A stretch of 64,000 nt of DNA from the NCBI GenBank assembly GCA_029883975.1, contig JAOUIL010000001.1:65255-129254 (forward strand), given 5' to 3'. This document shows, piece by piece, positions 1 through 10,869 of this stretch; within the stretch, counting starts at the first letter, position 1, and each line of letters starts with the position of its first letter. The stretch comes from Betaproteobacteria bacterium. GTDB taxonomy: Bacteria > Pseudomonadota > Gammaproteobacteria > Burkholderiales > SG8-39. The notes under the pieces are model-generated. The model had not been told where the DNA came from. It was given only the letters and a program-made list of their open reading frames with translations, and made no database searches. The translations under genes were made by a program, and so were the position numbers.

Positions 1-399
1 TACTCGACGCAGCTGGCCGCCGACGAAATCCTCACGCAGATCCGCATCCCGGTTCCGGCCGCGGGCAGCGGCTGGTCCTACCAGAAGCTCAAGCGCAAGA
101 CCGGCGATTTCGCCACCGCTGCCACCGCGGTGATGCTGCAGATGAAAGGCAAGAGCGTCGCCAAGGCGGCGATCGGGCTTACCAACGCCGGGCCGACCGT
201 GCTCAAGGCGCGCGAGGCCGAGGCGTATCTCGCCGGCAAGGAGATCAACGACGCAAGCCTCAACGAGGCCGCGCGCCTGGCGATGAAGATCTGCAATCCG
301 ACGCCGGACCAGCGCGGCGACGCCGACTACAAGCGGGCGATGTGCGGCGAGATGACGCGGCGCGCCCTGCAGGCCGCGCACGCGCGCGCCAAGGCCTAG
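1..399 (+). CDS. coxM: Aerobic CO dehydrogenase FAD-binding medium subunit, C-terminal part (CoxM)
   Basis: The open frame runs into the window from base 1 in frame 1 and ends at a TAG stop, so only the last 132 residues are present; the ORF track reports only the internal piece from base 130. The visible part begins near the QIRIPVP strand and carries the [17 protein letters not shown] segment typical of the C-terminal half of molybdenum hydroxylase FAD subunits. In CO dehydrogenase this subunit passes electrons from the 2Fe-2S subunit to FAD. The order medium-small-large subunit is that of form I CO dehydrogenases. The FAD-binding N-terminal domain lies outside the window. Confidence 0.88.
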   Translation, partial: YSTQLAADEILTQIRIPVPAAGSGWSYQKLKRKTGDFATAATAVMLQMKGKSVAKAAIGLTNAGPTVLKAREAEAYLAGKEINDASLNEAARLAMKICNPTPDQRGDADYKRAMCGEMTRRALQAAHARAKA

Positions 400-426
400 A
401 CGAGGCATCGAGGGGGAGCGACGACC

Positions 427-909
427 ATGGCGAAAACACAAAAGGTGTCATTCAAGCTCAACGGCAAGCCGGTGGAAGCGACGGTCGAGGCGCGCGAGCT
501 GCTGATCTACACGCTGCGCGAGAAGCTCGCGCACACCGGGCCGCACATCGGCTGCGAGACGTCGCATTGCGGCGCCTGCACGGTGGATCTGGACGGCATG
601 TCGGTGAAGTCCTGCACCGTGCTGACGGTGCAATGCGAGGGCGCCGAGCTGACCACGATCGAAGGCATGGAGCAGGGCGGCGCGCTGCACGCGCTGCAGC
701 AGGCGTTCCACGAGGAGCACGGCCTGCAGTGCGGTTACTGCACGCCCGGCATGATCACGCGCGCCTACCGCCTGCTGAAGGAAAACCCGAACCCGAGCGA
801 GCAGGACATCCGCAAGGGCATCGCGGGCAACCTGTGCCGCTGCACCGGCTACCAGAACATCGTCAAGGCAGTGCAGTCCGCGGCGAAGAAGCTCGCGGCC
901 GCACGCTAA
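427..909 (+). CDS. coxS: Aerobic CO dehydrogenase 2Fe-2S small subunit (CoxS)
   Basis: This 160-aa protein has the two-domain layout of xanthine-dehydrogenase-family iron-sulfur subunits. A plant-type ferredoxin domain carries [17 protein letters not shown] helical domain carries the second cluster ligands in [11 protein letters not shown] and [11 protein letters not shown]. It transfers electrons from the molybdopterin site of the large subunit to FAD in the medium subunit. The ATG is preceded by a purine-rich GAGGGGGAG at suitable spacing, and the gene sits 27 bases after coxM and 12 bases before coxL, so the three form one transcript. The length is normal for the family. Confidence 0.96.
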   Translation: MAKTQKVSFKLNGKPVEATVEARELLIYTLREKLAHTGPHIGCETSHCGACTVDLDGMSVKSCTVLTVQCEGAELTTIEGMEQGGALHALQQAFHEEHGLQCGYCTPGMITRAYRLLKENPNPSEQDIRKGIAGNLCRCTGYQNIVKAVQSAAKKLAAAR

Positions 910-921
910 CGGAGAACCCTC

Positions 922-3336
<2,415 letters not shown>

Positions 3337-3363
3337 GCGAGGCAGGATGGCGGCGCTGCGCCG

Positions 3364-3936
3364 ATGAAGGTCCAGCTCAGCCGGGCGTTTCCGCTGCCCG
3401 CCTCGGCCGAGGCAGCCTGGGTGGCGTTGCAGGACATCGCCGCGGTCGCCGCCTGCATGCCCGGCGCGAAGATCACCGAGCGCGTGGACGCAACGCACTA
3501 CAAGGGCACAGTCGCCGTGAAGGTCGGGCCGGCGAGCCTTTCGTTCCGCGGCGAGATCGAAGTGAAGGGGGTGGACGCGTCCGCGCGCACGCTGCGCCTG
3601 TCGGCCAAGGGCACCGATACAACCGGCAGCTCGGCCGCGTCGATGGACCTGACGGCGCGCATCGACGCGCTCGGCGCGGACGCGTGCAACCTGGTAGGCG
3701 AAAGCGAAGTGTCCATGAGCGGCAAGGCGGCGGCATTCGGCTCGCGCCTGATGGGTCCCGTGTCCGACCAGGTGCTGAACCAGTTTGCCGCCAACTTCGC
3801 CGCGCGCCTGCAGGCGGCCCCCGCGCAGGCGCAGGCCGCTCCGGCGCCGGCACCCGAGGCAAAACCGCTGAACGCGCTCAGCTTGATGTGGGCGCTCGTC
3901 AAGGACTGGTTCCGCTCGATGTTCGGCAGGCGATGA
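3364..3936 (+). CDS. coxG: CO dehydrogenase subunit G family protein (CoxG, SRPBCC fold)
   Basis: A 190-aa SRPBCC/START-like lipid-cavity protein. The N-terminus PLPASAEAAWVALQDI and the CMPGAKITERVD motif are characteristic of the CoxG family. A proline/alanine-rich linker from about residue 153 leads to a C-terminal amphipathic or membrane-seeking helix (LSLMWALVKDWFRSMFGRR). Known family members tether CO dehydrogenase to the membrane and have been linked to delivery of electrons to quinone. Its place between coxL and coxD fits that role. It lies 28 bases after coxL and 11 bases before coxD, in the same transcription unit. Confidence 0.9.
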   Translation: MKVQLSRAFPLPASAEAAWVALQDIAAVAACMPGAKITERVDATHYKGTVAVKVGPASLSFRGEIEVKGVDASARTLRLSAKGTDTTGSSAASMDLTARIDALGADACNLVGESEVSMSGKAAAFGSRLMGPVSDQVLNQFAANFAARLQAAPAQAQAAPAPAPEAKPLNALSLMWALVKDWFRSMFGRR

Positions 3937-3946
3937 GCGCAAGGGC

Positions 3947-4852
3947 ATGACCTCGCCGCGCGCACTCGACATCGCCGGATTGCAGCAGGAGCTTGCGCGC
4001 GTCGGCTACATCGCCGACGCGAGCCTCGCGGCGGCGCTGCTGCTGATGCGCGACCTGGCGCGTCCGCTGCTGCTCGAAGGCGACGCCGGCGTGGGCAAGA
4101 CCGAGGTCGCCAAGGCGCTCGCCGAGATCAACCGCACGCGGTTGATCCGGCTGCAGTGCTACGAAGGACTCGACGCGCATTCCGCGATGTACGAGTGGAA
4201 CTACCAGCGGCAGCTGCTCGCGATCAAGCTGCTCGAGCACGACGAGCGCTCGGGCGCGAAGGACCTGGCGCAGCGCGAGCAGGACATCTTCTCCGAGCGC
4301 TACCTGCTCAAGCGCCCGCTGCTCGAGGCGATCTCGGGCGAGCGTCCGCCGGTGCTGCTGATCGACGAGATCGACCGCGCCGACGCGGCCTTCGAGGCCT
4401 ACCTGCTCGAGCTGCTGTCGGATTTCCAGATCACGATTCCCGAGCTGGGCACCGTGCGCGCGACCAGCCGTCCGCTGGTGGTGATCACTTCCAACGGCAC
4501 GCGCGAGCTGTCGGATGCCTTGCGGCGGCGGTGCCTGTATCAGTATATCGACTATCCCGACTACGAGAAGGAGCTCGCCATCGTGCGCAAGAAAGCGCCC
4601 GAGGCCGAAGCGAAGCTCGCGCAGCAGATCGTCGCCTTCGTGCAGGCCGTGCGGCGCATGGAGCTGCAGAAGAAGCCCGGCGTCGCGGAAACGCTCGACT
4701 GGACCGCCGCGCTGCTGCGCCTGGAGATCTCCACCATCGACATCGACGGCGCCGAGCGCATCATGGATACGCTCAGCGCGCTGATCAAGACGCGCGACGA
4801 CCGCGTGGCCTTCCCCCGCGAAGTGGTCGCGCGCCTCGCGGCGGCCTCCTGA
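3947..4852 (+). CDS. coxD: MoxR-type AAA+ ATPase (CoxD)
   Basis: A 301-aa MoxR-family AAA+ ATPase. Walker A is GDAGVGKT at residues 45-52, Walker B is VLLIDEIDRAD, and sensor-like VVITSNGTRELSDALRRRC follows. CoxD proteins are chaperone-type ATPases needed for maturation of the Mo-Cu active site, working with the von Willebrand A protein CoxE encoded immediately downstream. In Oligotropha this pair is required to insert sulfur and copper. The start lies 11 bases after the coxG stop, and the TGA is 2 bases before the coxE ATG. Length and motifs are normal. Confidence 0.93.
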   Translation: MTSPRALDIAGLQQELARVGYIADASLAAALLLMRDLARPLLLEGDAGVGKTEVAKALAEINRTRLIRLQCYEGLDAHSAMYEWNYQRQLLAIKLLEHDERSGAKDLAQREQDIFSERYLLKRPLLEAISGERPPVLLIDEIDRADAAFEAYLLELLSDFQITIPELGTVRATSRPLVVITSNGTRELSDALRRRCLYQYIDYPDYEKELAIVRKKAPEAEAKLAQQIVAFVQAVRRMELQKKPGVAETLDWTAALLRLEISTIDIDGAERIMDTLSALIKTRDDRVAFPREVVARLAAAS

Positions 4853-4854
4853 GC

Positions 4855-5982
4855 ATGGGTGCGGGTCCGGCAATGCGTGCGGCGGAGCGCCTGGCCAGGT
4901 TTCCAGGCTTCCTGCGCGCCAATGGGTTCGGGATAGCCGGGGGCGACGCCGTGCAGGCGTTGCGCGCAGCGGAACGCACTGGCGTGCTCGATCGGGACGT
5001 GCTGCGCTGGAGCCTCAAGGCGCTGCTGTGCCACCGCGGCGACGAGTGGCAGCGCTTCGACGAATTGTTCGACGCCTGGTTCCTGCCCGCCAACCGCTGG
5101 CAGCGCCCCGAGCGACGCGAGAGCGCGGACGGGTCGCAAAGCGACGCGCATCCGGGCGGCTCCCGCGAAGGCGACAAGGCCGACGACGAGGATCTCCGCC
5201 CGCGGCGCGCGGCGAGCCGGGAGGAAGTGCTTTCCTCGGCCGACTTCAGCGCGCTTGCCGAGCGCGAGCACGCGCTCGAGATCGAGGCGCTGATGCGGCG
5301 CCTCGCGCGGCAGCTGAAACGCATCCGCCTGCGCCGCGAGATGCGCGCGCACCGCGGACGGCGGCTCGACCTGCCGGGCACGATCCGGCGCAGCGTGGCG
5401 AGCGGCGGCACGCCGTTCCACCTGCTGTGGCGCAACCAGCGCAGCGAGCGTCCGCGGCTCGTGCTGCTGATCGACGTCAGCCGCTCGATGGTGCTGTACA
5501 GCTTCTTCTACCTGCGCCTGGCGCGCGCGCTCGCGAGCGAGCTCGGCGACGTGCACAGCTTCATCTTCCACACGCGCGTGACCGAGGTGTCGCAGGCGCT
5601 GCACGATGCCGACCCGTGGCGCGCGCAGGAGCGGCTGCACCTCATCGCCCAGGGCTGGGCGGGCGGCACGCGCATCGGCGAGAGCCTCGCGCAATTCAAC
5701 CGCGAGCACGCGCCGCGCGTGGTGCACGGGCGCACCGCGGTGCTGGTGCTCAGCGACGGCTACGACACCGGCGAGCCGCGGCAGTTGTCCGACGCGCTGG
5801 CGCAATTGCGGCGCCGCGCGCGTCGCCTCGTGTGGATCAACCCGCTCAGCAATCGCCCGGGCTATGCGCCGACCTGCCAGGGCATGCAGGCGGCGATGCC
5901 GCACCTCGACCTGCTCGCGCCGGGCGGCGACCTGGCGAGCCTGCGCGCGGTGCTGCCGAACCTGATCGAGACACTGCATTGA
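4855..5982 (+). CDS. coxE: von Willebrand factor A domain protein (CoxE)
   Basis: The ORF track extends this frame back to 4156, but that part overlaps coxD. The likely ATG is at 4855, two bases after the coxD stop, giving 375 aa; a second in-frame ATG lies at 4873. The N-terminal helical region includes an acidic/arginine-rich stretch, and the C-terminal vWA domain carries the MIDAS motif LLIDVSRSM (DxSxS). CoxE acts with the CoxD ATPase in assembling the CO dehydrogenase cofactor. Family length (about 380-400 aa) fits. It is co-transcribed with coxD and the nucleotidyltransferase that follows. Confidence 0.92.
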   Translation: MGAGPAMRAAERLARFPGFLRANGFGIAGGDAVQALRAAERTGVLDRDVLRWSLKALLCHRGDEWQRFDELFDAWFLPANRWQRPERRESADGSQSDAHPGGSREGDKADDEDLRPRRAASREEVLSSADFSALAEREHALEIEALMRRLARQLKRIRLRREMRAHRGRRLDLPGTIRRSVASGGTPFHLLWRNQRSERPRLVLLIDVSRSMVLYSFFYLRLARALASELGDVHSFIFHTRVTEVSQALHDADPWRAQERLHLIAQGWAGGTRIGESLAQFNREHAPRVVHGRTAVLVLSDGYDTGEPRQLSDALAQLRRRARRLVWINPLSNRPGYAPTCQGMQAAMPHLDLLAPGGDLASLRAVLPNLIETLH

Positions 5983-5998
5983 AGAACGGAGCCTGAAC

Positions 5999-6694
5999 AT
6001 GGGGTGCCCCTACAAAGCCAACGGCCTCTACAGCCGCATGTCGGTGGGCGCGGTGCTGCTCGCGGCCGGCGCCAGCGCGCGCATGGGGGGCCGCCCGAAG
6101 GCGCTGCTCGAGCTCGGCGGCGTGCCGCTGGTGCTGCGCCAGTTGATCGCGCTCTCGGGCGCGGGGGTGGACGAGGTCGTCGTCGTGCTCGGCCATCACG
6201 GCGACGCCATCGAAGCCGTGGTGCGGGCCTTTCCGATCACGCTGGTGCGCAATCCCTCTCCCGACGACGGCCAGGTCTCGTCGGTGCGACTGGGGCTGGC
6301 CGCGCTGTCGCCGAAGCTCGACGCGGTGATCGTCGCGCTCGCCGACCAGCCGCTGATCGACGCGCAGGACATCGTCGCGCTGATCAGCGCCTACCGCAAG
6401 CGTGGTGACGCTTCCATGATCGTGCCGCGAGTCAAGCGAACGGACGGCACGAACGTCCCGGGCAACCCGGTGATGTTCGACGCCACGCTGCGCGAGGAGT
6501 GGCTCGCGGGCGGCGCGGACCTCGCCTGCCGCAAGTGGCGCGAGCGCAATCCCGGGCGCGTCCATTGGCTCGACACCGACAACCAGCGCTATAGCGTCGA
6601 CATCGACACACCCGAGGACCTCGAGCGCTTTGCGGCCAGCACCGGCCATCGCCTCGTCTGGCCGGCGGCCTACGCGCAGGAAGCGGTGGCGTGA
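5999..6694 (+). CDS. MobA/MocA-family molybdopterin nucleotidyltransferase
   Basis: A 231-aa NTP-transferase-like protein. The signature is VLLAAGASARMGGRPKALLELGG, followed by ALADQPLID and NPVMFDA. Relatives (MocA) attach CMP to molybdopterin to give the cytosine dinucleotide cofactor, the form bound by CO dehydrogenase. This makes biological sense directly behind coxE. The ATG at 5999 has GGAG about 8 bases upstream; a later ATG at 6038 fits the usual family start better but has no visible ribosome site. The terminal TGA overlaps the GTG start of the next gene by four bases. Assignment to MocA rather than another MobA-like enzyme rests on context. Confidence 0.85.
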   Translation: MGCPYKANGLYSRMSVGAVLLAAGASARMGGRPKALLELGGVPLVLRQLIALSGAGVDEVVVVLGHHGDAIEAVVRAFPITLVRNPSPDDGQVSSVRLGLAALSPKLDAVIVALADQPLIDAQDIVALISAYRKRGDASMIVPRVKRTDGTNVPGNPVMFDATLREEWLAGGADLACRKWRERNPGRVHWLDTDNQRYSVDIDTPEDLERFAASTGHRLVWPAAYAQEAVA

Positions 6695-7887
6695 TCGACG
6701 CCGCCGCCGCGATCCGCGCGCGCCTGATGCTGGCGCGCGCCTGCGCCTGGGCGCTGCTGGTCGCGGGCTGGATCGGCATCGGCAGCTTCGCGCTGCTGGT
6801 CGCGCCGTCGCTGAGCAGCGGATTCGCGCTGGTCGCGCTGTGGCTGTTCGCCCTCGGCGCTGCCGCGGCGGTGGCGACACGGGGCGGCGTGCCGCCGGGG
6901 GCGCAGCGGGCGGCGCTGCTCGCGGGCGCCGCGGCAGCGGCCGGCGGCCTATGGGGGACCGTGCATGGCGGAGGATTGGGCGCGCTGCTGCTCGCGCTCG
7001 CCGGCTGGGCGGCGTTGACGGCGATGGCATCGGGCGTGGTGCGCAGTCTGCGCATTACTCAATCCGTGGCGCCGACGCCGCCGATCGTTCCTGCGAGCCT
7101 GGGTGCCTTGGCGGCGGCATTTTTCCTGGGCGACATCGGCGACCTGCCGGCGCTCGCCTTGCGCCTGATGGCATTCGTGACTGCCGTAAGCCTCTCGCTT
7201 CTCCTCTTGCAGGCTCGCGTCAGCGTGGGCGCGAGCAGGAAAGGCTGCCGTGCGGGCCTGTTCGATTGCTCGCTGCCGTCGTGGCCGGCGGGCGCCTGGC
7301 GGGATGTCATGCAGTGGCCGACCTTGATTGCGGGGCTGGTCATGCTGCCCGCCATGGCGGCACTGCCACTGATGGCGGAGTGGTGCCGGGCGGACGCCGT
7401 CGCGCCGCAGACGATGGTGCTGTTGCACCTGTCCGCCATGTTCGGACCCGCGCTGGTACTCCGCCGATGGATCGCACAGTGGTCGATGCGGACTCTCGCC
7501 TCTGTATGCGCGGGGTTGCTCGCACTTGGCGCAGCGGCGGCCTTGTGGGCCGCCTCGCCGCTCAATCTCCTGGGCATGTCCGCAGCGCAGGGCGCCGCCT
7601 GGGGAATTGCCTGGTGCGGCCAATTGTGGGCCCCCGCGCGGCGCGGACGGCAGGGCGCCTCGCCGCTGTATGCCGGCGTCGGCTATGCGGTGCTGACGCT
7701 TGCGTTCGGCGTTCTCGTCGATCATGCCGGGGCGCGCGGAGTCGTGCTCATGCACGCGTTCTTCGGCATCGCCGCAGCGCTGGCCTGGCTCGTCGCCGAC
7801 GCGGCGCGCCTCTGGTTCCGAAGGCGAAACCTGGCCGCGCAAAGCGAGCGCGAAGTCCTCGCGCGAGCAGAACCGGGAAGCGGCTAG
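6691..7887 (+). CDS. Multi-pass membrane protein, possibly MFS-like, end of the cox operon
   Basis: A 398-aa very hydrophobic protein starting at a GTG that overlaps the preceding stop (GTGA), so it is probably translationally coupled to the cofactor transferase. By eye it has about 11-12 hydrophobic segments and a C-terminal stretch GVLVDHAGARGVVLMHAFF reminiscent of major facilitator proteins. I do not recognise a specific family or substrate. Position at the end of the cox cluster suggests a role in CO metabolism, for example transport or membrane anchoring, but that is inference. The last residues are basic and cytoplasmic in character. Confidence 0.7.
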   Translation: MIDAAAAIRARLMLARACAWALLVAGWIGIGSFALLVAPSLSSGFALVALWLFALGAAAAVATRGGVPPGAQRAALLAGAAAAAGGLWGTVHGGGLGALLLALAGWAALTAMASGVVRSLRITQSVAPTPPIVPASLGALAAAFFLGDIGDLPALALRLMAFVTAVSLSLLLLQARVSVGASRKGCRAGLFDCSLPSWPAGAWRDVMQWPTLIAGLVMLPAMAALPLMAEWCRADAVAPQTMVLLHLSAMFGPALVLRRWIAQWSMRTLASVCAGLLALGAAAALWAASPLNLLGMSAAQGAAWGIAWCGQLWAPARRGRQGASPLYAGVGYAVLTLAFGVLVDHAGARGVVLMHAFFGIAAALAWLVADAARLWFRRRNLAAQSEREVLARAEPGSG

Positions 7888-7933
7888 GGCGCGCGCTCGG
7901 CGGCTCGCTTCCGCCTCGAGACCGGCGGGAGCC

Positions 7934-9595
7934 CTACTGCTTCGTTGCGGCGGCCTGCTGCAGGTACTGGTGCACGAACGCGATCGTCATGCTGCCTTCG
8001 CCCACTGCGGAAGCCACACGCTTGACCTTGCTCGCGCGCACGTCGCCGCACGCGAAGATGCCGGGAACGCTCGTCTCCAGCAGATACGGGTCGCGATCGT
8101 GCGACCAGCGCCCGGCTTTCACCGTATCGTCGCCGGTGAGGACGTAGCCGTGCGCATTGCGGGCGATCTCGTCGGGCAGCCACTCGGTCTCGGCGTCGGC
8201 GCCGATGAAGACGAACAGGCCGTCGCAGTCGAGCCGGCGCACCGCCTGGCCGGCGTCGCGAACGTCGATGGCGGTCAGGTGCGTGTCGCCGTGCACCGCC
8301 TGCACTTCCGAGCGCAAATGGACCGCGACGTTCGACTTGCCGCGCAGCTGCTCGATCAGGTAGTGCGACATGCTCTTTTCCAGGGAGTCGCCGCGCACGA
8401 CGAGCGTCACCTGGCGCGCGTAGTTGGCGAAGTACATGGCCGCCTGGCCGGCCGAGTTTCCGGCGCCGATCAAGTAGATGTCCTGCCCGTTGGTGGCGCC
8501 GGCCTCGCTGCGCGCCGCGCCGAAGTAGATGCCCTTGCCGATCAGCCGGTCGAAGCCCTCGATCTTGAGGCGGCGCCACTTGACGCCGGTGGCGATGATC
8601 ACGGTCTTCGCCCGCACGACCTCGTCGTCGTCAAGATAGACCTCGCGCGTGCGCGGATCGAGGCGGGTGATGGCGCGCGTGACCAGGATCTCCGCTCCCA
8701 GGCGCTTCGCCTGCTGCAGCGCGCGGCTGGCGAGCTCGTCGCCCGAGACGCCGCTCGGGAACCCGCGGTAGTTCTCGATCCGCGAGGACGTGCCGGCCTG
8801 GCCGCCGGGCGCTTCGCGCTCGATGCAGAGCGTGCGCAGCCCCTCGGACGCGCCGTACACCGCGGCAGCGAGGCCGGCCGGCCCGCCGCCGATGATGACC
8901 GTGTCGTAATCGGCAAGGCGCGCGCTGGTTTGCAGGCCGAGGAGCTGGGCCACGTCGCGCGTCTTCGGCCGGATGAGCGCCTTGCCGTCGGCGAGCCGCA
9001 GCACCGGGCAATCGCCCTGCTTCGGGCGGGGCCCCTGCCAGCGCGCCATCAGATCGGGCGAGTCCAGGGTCACCCAGTCGAAAGTGATCTGGTTGCAGGC
9101 GAGGAACCAGCGCATGTCAGCGCACGCGGGGTCCCAGCGGTCGCCGAACATCGTGACCAGCGGCTTGGGGGGCTCGGCGGAGAAGCCCTGCATGCCGCCG
9201 ATGCGCTCGCGCGCGAGCGCGCTCACCTTCTGGAAGACCTCGGGCGCTGCGGCCGCGATGGCGAAGTACTGGCGGGCCTCGACGCGCATCAGGCGCGTGG
9301 GCTCCGACGCCCGGTAGCCTCCATAGAACGGCGAGCCGATGGCGATGGGAATCTCGCCGAAGATGGCGCCGACGATGCGCCAGCCCAGGGTACGCTCGAC
9401 GCCGTCGATCAACCTGACGACCTGCATCTTGCCCGAGAGCACCGCAAACAGGGCGCGGTCCGACGCGCCCTCGTGCACGGCAAATTCCCCGGCCGCGAGC
9501 TGGATGTCGGCGGAGGTCTGCGCGTGCAGCTGGAGCTCGGGGGTGGCGAGCGTCGAAAAGAGCGGGACGGCTCGGACGTCTTCAATGGTCAGCAT
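7934..9595 (-). CDS. Cyclic-nucleotide-binding / thioredoxin-like / thioredoxin reductase-like fusion protein
   Basis: A 553-aa three-part protein. Residues about 1-135 resemble a cNMP-binding domain (GEFAVHEGASDRALFAVLSG). About 145-215 look like a thioredoxin/glutaredoxin-type domain. About 225-553 form a pyridine nucleotide-disulfide oxidoreductase with the FAD-binding VIIGGGPAGLAAAVYGASEG, the NAD(P) site YLIGAGNSAGQAA and FACGDVRASKVKR. The CxxC redox centre of true thioredoxin reductase is absent: the matching place reads GKGIYFGAARSEA. It probably uses FAD and NAD(P)H in a redox reaction controlled by a bound ligand; substrate unknown. It is convergent with the membrane gene upstream. 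Such fusions are known as a family but poorly characterised. Confidence 0.85.
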   Translation of the reverse strand: MLTIEDVRAVPLFSTLATPELQLHAQTSADIQLAAGEFAVHEGASDRALFAVLSGKMQVVRLIDGVERTLGWRIVGAIFGEIPIAIGSPFYGGYRASEPTRLMRVEARQYFAIAAAAPEVFQKVSALARERIGGMQGFSAEPPKPLVTMFGDRWDPACADMRWFLACNQITFDWVTLDSPDLMARWQGPRPKQGDCPVLRLADGKALIRPKTRDVAQLLGLQTSARLADYDTVIIGGGPAGLAAAVYGASEGLRTLCIEREAPGGQAGTSSRIENYRGFPSGVSGDELASRALQQAKRLGAEILVTRAITRLDPRTREVYLDDDEVVRAKTVIIATGVKWRRLKIEGFDRLIGKGIYFGAARSEAGATNGQDIYLIGAGNSAGQAAMYFANYARQVTLVVRGDSLEKSMSHYLIEQLRGKSNVAVHLRSEVQAVHGDTHLTAIDVRDAGQAVRRLDCDGLFVFIGADAETEWLPDEIARNAHGYVLTGDDTVKAGRWSHDRDPYLLETSVPGIFACGDVRASKVKRVASAVGEGSMTIAFVHQYLQQAAATKQ

Positions 9596-9642
9596 GGCCT
9601 GGGTAGCGCCAGTGTATGCGGTAGGCGGTCAGTGGACTGCGC

Positions 9643-10869
9643 CTAGTCCGCCCGCGCGGCGAAATCGGCGCGCTCGAGCAGCCACGACACGGCGACGCCG
9701 AACACGAGACCCCAGAAGGGGGCGCCGACATTGAGGATCGCCACGTCCGCCACGGTCACGAGGAAAGTCACCAGCGCGCCAAGCGTGAACCTCCCGCCGA
9801 ACGAGATGCTGAATGCGGTCTGCAGCACCCGCAGCATCGCCAGTCCCGCGAGCGCGGCGATGAAGGCCGCGGGCGTGGCGAGCAGCAGGCGCGTGAATAC
9901 GGGCGACAGCAGCCCGAAGGCGAGCGCGAGCACGCCGACCATGATGCCCGAGGTGTAATGGCGGTGCTTCTCACCTGAAGCAGTGATGATTGCGTTGACC
10001 GGCCCGGTGAGGCAGGTCGAGACGGTTCCGACCATGCCGCTCACCAGCGCCCCGGCGCCGCACGCGGCGGCGATCGCGTTGACCGGCGGCTGGTGTTCCG
10101 CGGCGCGCAGCACGGCGATGCCTTGGCCGTTCTGCACGACGAGCACCGTGATGGCGATGGGCACGACCAGCTCCACCATCGCCTGCCAGGAGAACGCCGG
10201 CGCGTACAGATTCGGGCGCACGAAGGCGAGCACTTGCGCGCCGCGCGCGTCGAACAGGCCGAGCAACGCGACCATCAGCGCGCCCACGATCAGCGCCCCG
10301 ATGACGGGCGGCAGCGCCTTGGCGAGGCGCCGCGACACGGAGAGAGCGAGAAACGCGAGCGTCATGGGCGCGGCGATCCAGAAGGCGTCGCGGATCGCGA
10401 ACACCAGATCCAGGCCGAATCGCAGGAATACGCCCGCTACCATCCCCATGACGATCGGCATCGGGACGGCATCCATGAAGCGCTTGACCCAACCCGACAG
10501 GCCCAGCACGAGCATGAGCGCCCCGCAGGCGAGGTAGGCGCCGACGACTACCGCAAAGCTCAGGTGGCCGAGCGCGGGGCCCACCAGCACCACGCCGGGG
10601 ATCGACCAGAAAAAGACGAGCGGCTGGCGGTAGATCCAGCAGAACGCGATGCTGATGAGGCCGTTCACGAAGAACGCGCCGAAGATCCACGAGGCGAGGT
10701 CGGATTCGGCGAGGCCGCCGCGCGTGCCGACGGCGAGCAGGATCGCCACCGGCCCCGAGGCCGCGAAGACGAAGGCGACCAGCGCGTTGGCGGCGTACAG
10801 GCCGCCGAAGTCGGCGAGCGCCTGCCGCAGGGAGGGCGGCGCGACCGCGGGCTTCTCGAGCGTGCTCAA
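9643..10869 (-). CDS. benE: Benzoate/H+ symporter family transporter (BenE-like)
   Basis: About 408 aa when started at a TTG that overlaps the stop of the upstream NHL gene (TTGA). The track ORF runs back to 11064, but that part is antisense to the neighbour. Around 12 hydrophobic helices are visible, and conserved pieces include FGGLYAANALVAF, SIPGVVLVGP, VPMPIVMGMVAG and STCLTGPVNAIITASGE, as in BenE-type benzoate transporters. It would bring benzoate or a related aromatic acid across the inner membrane using the proton gradient. The neighbouring cupin dioxygenase-like gene also hints at aromatics, but the substrate is not shown by the sequence. Confidence 0.83.
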   Translation of the reverse strand: MSTLEKPAVAPPSLRQALADFGGLYAANALVAFVFAASGPVAILLAVGTRGGLAESDLASWIFGAFFVNGLISIAFCWIYRQPLVFFWSIPGVVLVGPALGHLSFAVVVGAYLACGALMLVLGLSGWVKRFMDAVPMPIVMGMVAGVFLRFGLDLVFAIRDAFWIAAPMTLAFLALSVSRRLAKALPPVIGALIVGALMVALLGLFDARGAQVLAFVRPNLYAPAFSWQAMVELVVPIAITVLVVQNGQGIAVLRAAEHQPPVNAIAAACGAGALVSGMVGTVSTCLTGPVNAIITASGEKHRHYTSGIMVGVLALAFGLLSPVFTRLLLATPAAFIAALAGLAMLRVLQTAFSISFGGRFTLGALVTFLVTVADVAILNVGAPFWGLVFGVAVSWLLERADFAARAD

